A stretch of DNA of 64,000 nucleotides from Lateolabrax maculatus. Lineage: Eukaryota > Chordata > Actinopteri > Acropomatiformes > Lateolabracidae. This document shows positions 1-11,008 of this stretch, one piece after another. Location of the stretch: positions 1,896,501 to 1,960,500 of the forward strand of contig CM062213.1 of the NCBI GenBank assembly GCA_031216445.1, given 5' to 3'. The notes under the pieces were generated by a model, which was given only the letters and a program-made list of their open reading frames with translations, ran no database searches and had not been told where the DNA came from. How positions within the stretch are numbered: position 1 is the stretch's first letter; the number at the start of each line of letters is the position of its first letter. The position numbers were made by a program, and so were the translations under genes.

Positions 1-166
1 GTCCTGTGATGGTGAGAAAAGTCTCTGAGCTCAAGAAAGACTTCAAACACAACAAAGACCTCACAGCATCGGAGCTCAAAGAGACAATAATGATGCAGAG
101 GAAACAGAAACAAGGAAACAACAGGAACACTCCAGTCACAGTTTATTATACAGCCCCAAATCACAT

Positions 167-582
167 CCTCTGTCCTCAGACCCTCTGTCCTCAGTCCCTT
201 TGTCCTCAGTCCCTCTGTCCTCAGACCCTCTGTCCTCAGACCCTCAGTCCTCAGTCCCTCAGTCCTCAGTCCCTCTGTCCTCAGACCCTCTGTCCTTAGT
301 CCCTCTGTCCTCAGACCCTCTGTCCTCAGACCCTCTGTCCTCAGTCCCTCTGTCCTCAGACCCTCAGTCCTCAGTCCCTCTGTCCTCAGTCCCTCTGTCC
401 TCAGACCCTCTGTCCTTAGTCCCTCTGTCCTCAGTCCCTCTGTCCTCAGACCCTCTGTCCTCAGTCCCTCTGTCCTCAGACCCTCAGTCCTCAGTCCCTC
501 TGTCCTCAGACCCTCTGTCCTTAGACCCTCAGTCCTCATTCCCTCTGTCCTCAGACCCTCTGTCCTCAGACCCTCTGTCCTG
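167..582. repeat. 15-bp minisatellite, unit 1
   Basis: This is a tandem array of CCCTCTGTCCTCAGA/T units with variants (CAG for CTG, TTAG for TCAG). Because 15 is a multiple of 3 and the unit lacks stops, it produces long spurious open frames on both strands. The length differs between units (about 416, 357 and 798 bp), as expected for slippage or unequal exchange. Confidence 0.93.
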
Positions 583-585
583 CAG

Positions 586-2100
586 GCACACTGAGGGGTT
601 GTGGAAAGCCTCCCAGCATGCACTGGGGCAACAGGTTTATGGACACCAGACTCTGTTTCTGCATGTTTCTGTAACATTAACAGAATAAGTGTGTTTGACA
701 CTTTGACAATAAAGTTCCCTGATGAGCAGTGAAAAGTTATTTGATCAGTCATGTGATTCAATCGTCCGTAACAAGTCGTGAGAACAGAGTTGCTTCAGGC
801 ACCGAATATTAGAAAAACCTCAAAGTTCTGATTGGCTCTGTTGTTTTTCCAATTAAATAAACTGCTGCTTCTTGTTCTGTGCTTTTTTAAATGTACATGA
901 GCGTCACACCTCGGCCTCCACTCATGTCAAGTTAATTTATCGAGGCTTATATCTTTATATCTGTGCAACACAACACCCTCTGTCCTCAGCGACCCCGATT
1001 CAGAATAAGGAACAACTACACACACAAAAACCTGAATTTAAAATAAATTACAATAATTATTTCTCCTTTAAGCTCCGTCAGACTCAGTAACCTGAAGAAG
1101 CAGGTTGTTGATATTTCCTGAGAAACGTCAGTTACACGACGTGTTGCAACATCATTGCTGTTTCATTTGGAGGAGAGTTGCTTCAGGCGCCGACTCTCAG
1201 AAACACCACACACACACTCACACACACACACACACAGACAGAAACACACACACACACTTGCAGTAGCAATGAAGCCAAATGGAAAGTTATTAACCAACTC
1301 CGGGAACAACAGATCCTTTACATTTACTGTTTACATTTCCAGAGAATGTGTGCGAGGTCTGATTCAGTGGCGGGGCCACAGGGGGGCCAGTGGGGACCAG
1401 GGCCCCCACAGTCTAAACTCTGGTTTCCACACACAGCAACATATTCAGGGTCGCTCATTTCTCTCTTGTGCAGAAACATTTCTCTCCTGACATCATAATC
1501 TAATCTCTGTTCAGCTCCACCAAACATGAACAAGGCCTCAGTTTCTGAGCCTCAGCCTGGCCGCCTCGAGGAAAATAATCTGATCTCTCCATCCTCATGG
1601 AAGCTGTGGTAGCTGTAGCTCGGAGCAGTCGACTGAAGTTTGTTAGTCAGACAAAGGAATATGCAGCTGCCTTGACCTCAAAACACAAAAACCTGAATTT
1701 AAAATAAGGGAGGAACATTAGAAAGAGCAACAGAGGAGGAAGGAGACAACTGGTGCTGTTTGTCCAGAGCAGACAGAACAAATAACGACAAAACTCTGAA
1801 CTATATTCACACCCAGAGTGAATCCAGGCTGCTGTACTGGCTCTTATTTCTCCTTTAAGCTCCTGTCGTCACACTCAGTAACCTGAGGAAGCGGGCGGTT
1901 GATATTTCCTGAGAAGTGTCAGTTACAACATCATTGTTGTTTGAATTGGAGGAGAGTTGCTTCAGGCGCAGCAGCAGTTCTGTTAATAACCACCTCCAGC
2001 TGCCACAGCTCCCACATTCTGAGGAAAATCAAAATACTGAGTAGGTCTGTTCTTCGACTGTAATGAATCAGAAGGATGCTGATGTGCGTTCACGTTGTTT
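586..2100. other. Gene-free stretch downstream of gene 1
   Basis: It holds a CA repeat and several copies of a short local motif (GAGTTGCTTCAGGCGC at 1175-1190 and 1954-1969, and a variant near 788). A GC-rich inverted stretch (ggggccac and agggccccc) lies at 1373-1412. No gene is seen. Confidence 0.6.
1205..1257. repeat. CA microsatellite, unit 1
   Basis: Interrupted (CA)n. The unit 2 counterpart at 20299-20356 is uninterrupted. Confidence 0.95.
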
Positions 2101-2463
2101 TAATATTAACGTTGATGATTTTACACATGCAGTTCAGTTTATTTGTAATGAGGAACACTTTAAAACAGCTGTATAAAATGTTCTGAAAGGATCTTTTCTA
2201 AATAACCTTCTAAAAAAATAACCATCTAAGGAGCCTTTGTCCTCAGAGCCTCTGTCCTCTCTGTCCGTCTCCCAGGACAGACAGACAGGAAAAGATGTCT
2301 GGAGCCCTGAGGTACTCCACATTTCTCATCAGTAAATATTGATGTATTATTATTATAGAAAACACACAGTGTTCCTTTGATAGGTAGGACTTGAACCAGG
2401 CCAGAGATGCCAAATGGGCTCTGGAGCAGGTCTAGGAGTAAACAGAGCTCTGTGGTTAGTTAG

Positions 2464-2650
2464 TTAAATATCACTTTCCACTTTGGTAAGTGCAGCTTCA
2501 GTGGAGCGACAGGTGCTGAAAGCAGATTGAAGAGGTTCAAACAGATTATTGTTAATAAAGTGGGCTGAAAGTTGCTGAGAATCAAATCTTTCTAGCACTT
2601 TAGAGAAGAATGGAGGGTTAGAGACCTGCACCTGAACCTGCACAGACCGG
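2464..2650 (-). mobile_element. L2-like LINE reverse transcriptase fragment, unit 1
   Basis: The minus strand encodes NPPFFSKVLERFDSQQL, then LFEPLQSAFSTCRSTEAAL and a short end. This matches the LPFLSKILEK...LFE.FQSGFR..HSTETAL region of L2/Rex1-type reverse transcriptases. About 134 bp present in units 2 and 3 are missing at position 2650. Confidence 0.75.
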
Positions 2651-2964
2651 TCAGCATCGTAGGTCCCAGAGACGGCAGAGATCCAATAAGACCAATAAAG
2701 AGACAACATGGTCAATAATAATAAAATAAACAGCTATAATATCCATTCATGAAGCTGTTAGTTTGGTAAACTCTGTCTGTTAGAAGCCTCGTTTTAAATC
2801 TGCTGTTGTTTCTTATCCTCAGAAAGTCTTTATTAAAAAACAACTGTTGTAAAATATGGATCATCTTAAAGTAAAGTAAAATCACTTTTATTTCTTTTAC
2901 CAAAGTCTGAACACACAAACATCAAAAACAGTCACAACACACAGTTTGATTTCATTTTTCATGT

Positions 2965-2970
2965 TTTATT
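2965..2970 (-). terminator. Candidate polyadenylation signal, gene 1
   Basis: AATAAA on the minus strand, in the context GAATAAAACATG, about 1.07 kb downstream of the stop codon. The same hexamer and context occur in units 2 and 3. If used, the 3' UTR would include the SINE and CA repeat. No transcript evidence. Confidence 0.4.
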
Positions 2971-3374
2971 CAAACGTTTGTATAGAAATGTTTCAGCACT
3001 GAAAGGACTTGACCCCCTACAGGAGCATCATCAGCTGACAACAGAAACACACATGAAGTTTCAGAGAGCACGACTCAAGTATCACAGTCAACAACAGTTG
3101 AGTGTTCAGACTCTGGCTCAGCACCTTCACCAACACAAAGCAGCAATACAGGCTCGGCCCAAATAATGTCCACAACACAAATATCAAAATAACACATGAA
3201 GTCACGTTATGTTTCACTGTAGCTTCAATATATTCACACTCCTGCAGCGTCTCAGCAGTTGTGTGTTTTTAATGCCCGTGTGGAGCTCAGCTGGGACCTT
3301 TAAGGACGACGAGCAGCAGGATAATATTTGGTTAACTGACTGCAGTTAGAAAAAGCTTTTGTGCCTCATTCATC

Positions 3375-3378
<4 letters not shown>

Positions 3379-3460
<82 letters not shown>

Positions 3461-3595
3461 GATGGCAGCGAGCCACCATGAAGCTGCTGGTCTGACCACC
3501 GGTGTGTTGCTGAAGGACACTTGGACATGTGGACGGGAGGAGCCGGGGATCGAACCCCCGACCCTGACACCAACTGACGACCAGCGAGCAGGTAT
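3379..3595 (-). mobile_element. tRNA-related SINE fragment with CA-repeat tail, unit 1
   Basis: The minus strand contains GGGGTTCGATCCCCGGCTCC (B box) followed by TCCTCCCGTCCACATGTC and CTGCCATCGGTGTG, then a long GT run and GAATGGATGAATGAG, matching a SINE body common in percomorph fish. The A-box half is not recognisable, so this is a fragment and not a tRNA gene. Confidence 0.75.
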
Positions 3596-4035
3596 TTAAC
3601 TTTCTCTGATGGAAGGAACTGATAAATTCTTCCTTCTTCACCTGCCTTGGACTCTATGAGTTTTTAGTTTGACCAAATATTGAGCGCTGTGAGATAAAGG
3701 TAATGTGTATATTTGATATATATTTATAGATATTTAAGTTAGTTGGGGGTGCAGGCAGGCTGTTATCTTACTGTCCACGACCTCGACAGGGAGAACTCAG
3801 GACGAGGACGCTATAAAACACTTGGCTCAGGTCAGGGAAAGATTGTGGTAATGGGACACAGTGATGCTTCCATGTGAAAGCAGAATGAGCTACATGCACA
3901 TTCACCTTGTTACCATGACAACTATCCACCTGACCACAACCCTGATCCTGACTTTAACCTTAAAACCAGGTCTGAACTCTCAGACTGCCTGAAACAAGTG
4001 AGGACCAGACAGCTTCACAGCACATGTGAAGCTGG

Positions 4036-4115
4036 TTAAGGTTCTGTAGCTTCCTTCAATGATGAGTCTTTTAGAGCGACTTCCTCTCCACCTGCTGGTT
4101 GTTGTGATGTTGAAC
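4036..4115 (-). CDS. Gene 1 exon 5: cytoplasmic tail and stop
   Basis: The acceptor is CCTGCAG at about 4121-4116. Joined in phase with the transmembrane exon, it gives a 26-residue tail rich in Ser, Gln, Glu and Lys (GGEEVALKD then LKEATEP) and TAA at 4038-4036. No tyrosine-based motif is present, so signalling through an ITIM or ITAM is unlikely. The tails of genes 2 and 3 end in the same KEATEP. Confidence 0.83.
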
Positions 4116-7100
4116 CTGCAGGAAGGAAAACAAAGTCATATTGAAGAAAACCCAACCTGACTTGATCCTCCTCTGGGTGTAAATACCAACAGAACGCTTC
4201 ATGTCCGAGAAGATAAAACAACTGTCAAGACTCTGAACATGAGACACATATAAAGAATGTGTTGTGTTGTCTGCTCATCAGCAATATGTTGATACAATAA
4301 ACTTACTGTTGTTAGACTTTAGTGTGATGTAACCCTTTCTGTAAAGCACAGCTAGAAGAACAGCAACAAGTAAAACGGTGACGAAAAATGTAACAACAGC
4401 AACAACAAACCCACTGGAGGACTCTGTAAGAGAAGAGAGAAGGTGGATGTCAGACTCACAGTGTAACTGCATATCATCTACAGCAGACTGGACATCACAG
4501 CCGACACAAAGAACAGCTGAAGGTGTTCGTGCTCCTGAAATCTACAATCTAAAAGTGTGGGCAGGTAAAAGCAGCAGTGGGATGAATCTCTCGTAAGCAC
4601 GTCTGTATTTGATGACGTTGTTCTTATCGCTGCTATTGATACGCTTTGTTAAAGGAAAATATCAGCCGTCCTGCTGAACACGAGGCTTAGACAGGTTTAT
4701 GTTTCAGAGCTGAGAAAGAACAACTTTGAGGAACTTTACTGGAGTATTTCCACTTTATACTTTACTACATTTGAGAGGGAAATATTCTATGTTATACTCC
4801 ACTACATTATATAAACTATATGGCCAAAAGTCAGTGGACACCCCAACTAATTACTGAGTCCAGGTGTTTCAGCTGCTAACAGGTGCATTAAATCCAGCAC
4901 ATAGCCATGAAATCTCCAGAGACAAACATTTATAATTCAGAATGGGTCGTAAGGAGCTCATTGACTAGATCTACTAGATCTGCCCGCTCAGCTGTAAGTG
5001 CTGTTATTGTGAAGTGGAAGCGCCCGGGAGCAACAGCTCGGCCACGAAGTGGTAGACCAGGCAAACTCACAGAGCGGGCCGACCAGTGCTGAAGCTCGTA
5101 GCTCGTAAAAATCACCCATCATCTGCTGCATCGCTCACTACAGAGTCCCAAACTGCCTCTGGAAGCAACATCAGCACACCAACTGTGCGTCGGGAGCTTC
5201 ATGAAGTGGGTTTCCGTGGCCGAGCAGCTGCACGCCAGCCTCACATCACCATGTGCAACGCCAAGCGTCGGCTGGAGCGGAGTAAAGCACGCCGCCACTG
5301 GACTCGGGAGCAGTGGAGACGTGTTCTTTGAGCGATGAATCACGCTTCACTATCTCACAGTCTGATGGATGAATCTGGGTTTGGCGGATGCCGGGAGAAC
5401 GCTGCCTCCCTGAACGCATAGTGCCGACTGTAAAGTCTGGTGGAGGAGGGATGATGGTCTGGGCTGGTTTTCAGGGTTGGGGTTACGCCCCTTAGGTCCA
5501 CTGAAGGCTCTTCTTCATGCTTCAGGACACAAAGTCATTGTAGAGAATCGGGCGCTTCCAACTTTGTGGCAGCAGTTTGGGGAAGGCCCTTTGCTGTTCC
5601 AGCATGACTGAGACTAGTCTGGTGTGGAGGAACTGGACTGGCCTGCACAGACCGGACCTCAACCCCACTCAACACCTTTGGGACGAATGAGACGCCGGTT
5701 GCGAGCCGCGACTTCTCGTCCAACATCAGAGCCCGACACACTCCACAGTCTTGTGGAAAACCTTCACAGAAGCTTGGCGGCTGTTTCAGCCACAAAGGAG
5801 GGTCCAACTCCATATTAATGCCCGTGGTTTTAGAATGAGATGTGCAACAAGCTCATATAGGTGTGATGGTCAGGTGTCCACTGACTTTTGGCCATGTAGT
5901 GTACGTCTGGTTAGGGATTATTTTAAGGAGGGAAGTCTTCTGGAAACAGCAATAATGTGAGTGAGTGGAAACAGAACACCTGAACATGTCACTAATTCAC
6001 ATACAAACATCTCACATGGGCTCCATACTAAGAAAAACAACACTATTAATATTTATCCTGATAATAAGTTACGGGTCACTAAAGAACTGAAAAGCTGCTT
6101 TAATGCAAAGACGGCTGCATGTTGTGGAGGTGATGATACTATTGTTCTTGGAGAAGGTGAGAATGAAGGAGTAAGATGAATAAAGCGACCTGCAGTAATG
6201 AGTCTGCTCTCAGACAGTCTGGTCAGGCCTGAATATCACGATGGCTGATAGAGGAACTAGAAAGAACATCAAGCCATGAATCTCTCATCCTTTGTCAACG
6301 AGCTAAATGTTTTTATGGATGATTTGACAGATCGCAGCTCTGAATGTGTTTGTCCCTGCATACAGCTCACAGAGCAGGAGAGCCTGGTGGTCTGAAGGTG
6401 TTAAAGGTCTTTTCTAACCAGGTAAAAGGGATTTTAACATCTTACTTCAGTTTCTATTAGACAGCAGCTCTGTTCCCAGCTCATGGAAGCTTTCTTATAT
6501 ACTGCACTTCCCTCCCCAATGAAACAACAAGAGCTTCTGTGCTGAATGTTTCAGACCTGCAGCTCTCCTGTCACGTCTCTGTCAGACGACGGAGAAAGTC
6601 TCGGTTAATCGCCTCATCGCCGGCCTCTTGTGCCACTAAACTCGATCCACTGCAGTTTGCTTATGAAAGCCACAGAAGCACACAGGATGCTGCCCTCACT
6701 ATGCTTGATAGTATTAAAGATCACCTGCAGCAGCCAAAGCACGTTAGAGTTTTATTGTTATATCTTAGTTTTATAAGAAGCCACATTTCTGCAGAGTCGA
6801 CCTGATCTTGAAGTTAACACTGGTCTTATACTACGGATCAGGGACAGGCCACAGAGGGGCTCCGTCTCCTCTTATTTTCTCTACACATCAATTAAATCAT
6901 GATACAAGACAAAAACTGAATTACACAGATATGCAGATGTGATGTAATTGTATAAGGGGGACATGACTGTACTTTCGACTTACCTGAACGAGGTTTCGCT
7001 CCAGAGTTCGGCTCTGATGAAAGATAAAAACAAGATGACATGAAACTTTCATCATTTCCATCTTATTTTCTCTACACACCAAATCACTGAGGAACATTCC

Positions 7101-10100
7101 TGCATAATTAACTCTGTTTCTCTGAGAATGCTGTTGTTTTTTTTTATTTTTAATAAAGACTTAAAGGAAGGTTTTAGATTTTTTCAAGTCTATCTATCAC
7201 CTGCCATATATACGTTACAAAGACTTGTTGGTGGCTGTAATAATTCCTCCTGTCCATACCAGTCATGAAGCAACACCTTCATGGTGCGACTGCACTGTAA
7301 CAGAGGAGGAAAACATCCACTGCTGTCGTTACGTCCAAAACTGTATTCTGAAGTTCAGCTGAAGCTAATATGGAGCTTCTGCAGTCTGAGTTAGTCCAGC
7401 AGAGTATCGTGTTCAGATGGACTTGAAAAGGATGCTTTTGGGGACAAAATCAAAGATCTATTGGATGTTTTTTTGCAGTAAAGTAACAGAAACATTGAGT
7501 TATAAAATGTAAAACATAAGGTCTCCAACAGTATCTACACCCCATGTGCCCTGAGAGCCCGACTCAGACTGGATCTTTGATAAGGATCCTTCAGATCTGA
7601 TGGTTAGAGAACTGTGACCACATGTAGTGAGCGGGACGTTTTACAGTGTGACACTCAGCTGGACAGCGCCCTCTAGGGGACACACTCTGTAATGGAGACA
7701 CTGTTTCTAAAGCACAAGCCAAATGTGAGTAAATGTGGGAAGTGGTGAACATTAGTGAACTCCTGGTTTCAGGCTCACACAGAGGAGGAGGATCTGAGGA
7801 AGCAACCTAGAAACCGGACCTCCACCTGTGAGAGTCCTTGTGTTGTTGGTTGTGTGATTCATGTGTGACTTGGCTGCTGTAACACTGAACTCTGCAACAA
7901 GGATCAATAAAGCTCTCTCTCTCTGATCTAATCACAGCTGATTAAACCTGCAGAGCCTCAGTATATTTTGCTGCTACACGTCTCACGTTCATTTGTCAGA
8001 CTGTTTTTTTGGTGATGTCACTCTCTACATCACCAGGTGAGGCGTTGCCGTGACGATCTCCAGGATCAGGCTGCAGCAGCTGTTTCTAAATCTGTTACTG
8101 GGTTTGTGTGTGAAGTATTTACTCAGTTAGAAGTGACTTCTAATCAGTTTCAGACTAGTGATCTACTAAACTGTGTTGGACCATTCGGTCTTAAGGCCAG
8201 ACACTACAGGCAGGAACATCATGTTCTCAGGCGCTGCTCAGTTTACAGATTTTGGGCTATTTTGCTTCTATAACACGTAGTGGAGAGATTATATATATAA
8301 AAAAAGATATAGGATATAATGTGTAGGATGCTAAGGATTTGATTAGATATTGTGATATTGTGTCCATTTTACATTACATATCTTTAAAGGCTGTTTTCTC
8401 AAAATGAGTTTTTTCTCAGACTCTGAGCCGGAAATCTCCACTTCAGCAGCTCTTACATACAGCAAACTTTCCAGTTTTATTCCTGTCTATATTCTGAAGG
8501 ATTTTACAGACGGGTTTGTTCATATATCATTCATAGCCTGATTTATATAACATTTTATTCCTAATAACATGGCAAAAATAATTTTTTTTATGGCCGCTAT
8601 TAGTATTTTCTGATTTCTGGTGTGATAAAAATGGAGATAATTTATCATTTGCATATTTAGACATTTCAGAAAAACTTGTGATACAAAAAATGTTTTATGG
8701 TCTAATATGGAACAGCTTGTGTTTTGATACTGTGAGTGTCCTGATGCACAACACTTGTCAATGCTCATCACTTCTGTCCTCAAACATTTCCTCTGAAACA
8801 TATCTACAAAGAGCAAATGTCACACTGGGAATGTACCTGCACATCATGTGCAGCACATGTAGTATTAGTGTATAATCAGAGCTGTAGATCGTCACAGAGA
8901 GAACGATTCATGATGTTCAGGCTCCTAAAAGCTCCATTCAGACTGAACACTGAGGGAAGTTTTGCCTCCATTTAATCCTGTGAATCTGACTGTTGGAGAG
9001 TTTTTACAGTTTGTGTTTATTCAGCACAAACACCTGAAACACTGACGATACAGACGTCAGCTACAGCTGCTCAGGAATGTGTGTGTGGAACAGTTCATGC
9101 TGATCTTTCTGTTATTTCCCTGCAGACCCTCTCATTCTTCCTCTTATCTCTGCAGATTCATGAAGTGGAGTCTCAGTCTCACTATAAGTGGGAAGTTTTC
9201 ACCCAGTTTGAAACATTTTCAACTTGTGCAGATGTCTTCATCCCAACTTACTTTGACTTCAGTCTGAACTCACTGAAACATCTTTGACAACTAATCACAA
9301 CAATTCAAATAATTTGAATATAAAAATACAAACAGAAAGAATCTCACCACTGAGAGGCACGTAGGTGTCAGCATGAGTCTGATGGTTGATTTCCTTCTGT
9401 GTGGCTACACAGCGATAGGTATCGGCCCTGGTCACAGTTGTTTGAAGAGTGATGTAGAAGCGGCCTTCTCTTTCTGAAAAATGTGTCTCCTCAGCAGGAA
9501 GGATGTTTCCAGAACTGTCCCTCCACTCGACTTTAGGTTTTGGAGAAGCTCCTTGAACCTCACACTGCAGCAGTGCCCCATCCTCTGTTTTAAGTGTTGT
9601 GACAGACGGCTTTGGAGCTGCTCCTGTGAACATAATAGAAACAGATTAAATAAAGACAATTTCAGCAATTACTGGAGTATGTTTTACTTAAAAAAGGAAA
9701 GACAGCGTGATCACACATTTTTTTCTTTAAAATTACAGGTTTGTTCACATTTACTATTTAAATTTATCCATCACTCTAAAATCTATAAACAATTTTTTTG
9801 ATGACATTTTGATGAAACATTAACATCGACCAAATCAAACCCCAATGAGACGAAGGGGGGAACTATTCCAAATTCCATCTTATACCCTAAAATCTATAAA
9901 GATTCCACTGAGATCTGTGATCAGCTTTTCTTGATGACAAGTCTAAATACGCATAATTACAACAATAATATAATTGATAATTAACTGTTACAACTTGTAA
10001 AAGGGACACAGAGTATGTACATATCTTATTTTTTTGTTTAATCTTAATTTATTGAGTCCCCAAAAACAAAATGAGCGTTTAATGTGCTGAGAGAAACATT

Positions 10101-10921
10101 AAGAGAGAGGTTGTTGCTTTATTTGCTGGAGAAGAATATTTACACTTTAATTGATCAAAAATTTTCTGTGAGGAAGCTGGTGGTCTATAACACACTATGC
10201 AGTGATTTTGTGTCCTCTGTGCCTCTGAGCCTTATGCTTATATCATACAGCACCTGTGATTGGTGTGTTTTTTTACTTTTACATGTGTGTTTTTACTTTT
10301 ATATATATATATATATATATAAATAAAAGCATTGTTAGAAAGAGCCAGAGACTCAAGATTTTCATTGCCAATGACTCTTCTTCTTCTTCTTTCAGCTACT
10401 CCCAGTTAGGGGATCGCCACAGCGGATATTCTGCATTTTTGATTTGGTATTGGATTTTCACGACAGATGCCGTTCCTGCAACTCTCCACATTTAACCGGA
10501 CTTGGGACCGGCACTAAAAACCTGCGCTGCTGGTGCATCCCAAGTGTCTCGGGATCAAACCACCAACCTTGCAATTAGTGGACGACCTGCTCAACCTCCT
10601 GAGCCACAGCCCAGCTACTTTCATTACCAATGACTGCTTCACTGTAATTTTTTCGCATATGACAAATTAAGAACTTGAACCCATTAATGTGGTTTCCCAC
10701 TCAGCTGTACCTGCTCAGGTCGAAATGGATATTTTATCAATGTCAATGTATCATTAAAGATAAAGATACACTGACTGATAGTATTGGGTATCGCCCAGAA
10801 GTGACCAATTCACGTTAAAAGAAAGAAATAATTGTAAACATTTTAACTCATAAACCTTTTTAATATTTAACATTTGTAGAAACCAGAAATATGTTGGTGT
10901 GTAAATCACTTATCAGTGACA

Positions 10922-10957
<36 letters not shown>

Positions 10958-10972
10958 CTGTGACATCACACA

Positions 10973-11008
<36 letters not shown>

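Larger units (their letters stand above)
5904..9347. other. Intron between C and membrane exons of gene 1, right part
   Basis: Besides the reverse transcriptase fragment and the plus-strand block at 9151, it contains segments shared with unit 2 (two copies) and unit 3. One at 7800-8280 includes ggatcaataaagctctc and an open but unrecognised frame starting MRRCRDDLQDQ from a GTG codon. No further gene is seen. Confidence 0.6.

Noticed and set aside
167..582. Possible CRISPR-like repeat array
   Set aside because: Repeats are directly adjacent with no unique spacers, and the genome is eukaryotic. It is a minisatellite.
3530..3570. tRNA gene suggested by GGTTCGATCCC
   Set aside because: Only a B-box-like motif in a SINE body is present. 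No cloverleaf or A box could be completed, so it is a tRNA-derived repeat.
3378..3641. Minus-strand frames with long Cys-Val repeats
   Set aside because: These are translations of the (GT)n tract joined to the SINE. They are low complexity and not genes. The same holds near 16740-16990 and 41940-42190.
4036..4221. Continuous 61-codon reading through the tail exon as a separate small gene
   Set aside because: The upstream part is intron. The acceptor CCTGCAG and the phase match to the membrane exon explain the open end as the terminal exon of gene 1.
5086..5331. Active Tc1 transposase
   Set aside because: The frame is broken by stops and frameshifts in every copy, and the catalytic region is not continuous. 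The element is dead.
8037..8273. Frame MRRCRDDLQDQAAAAV repeated four times in the window
   Set aside because: It begins at GTG. Its repetition comes from unit and segment duplication and it carries no recognisable domain. It is left as part of a repeated intron segment.
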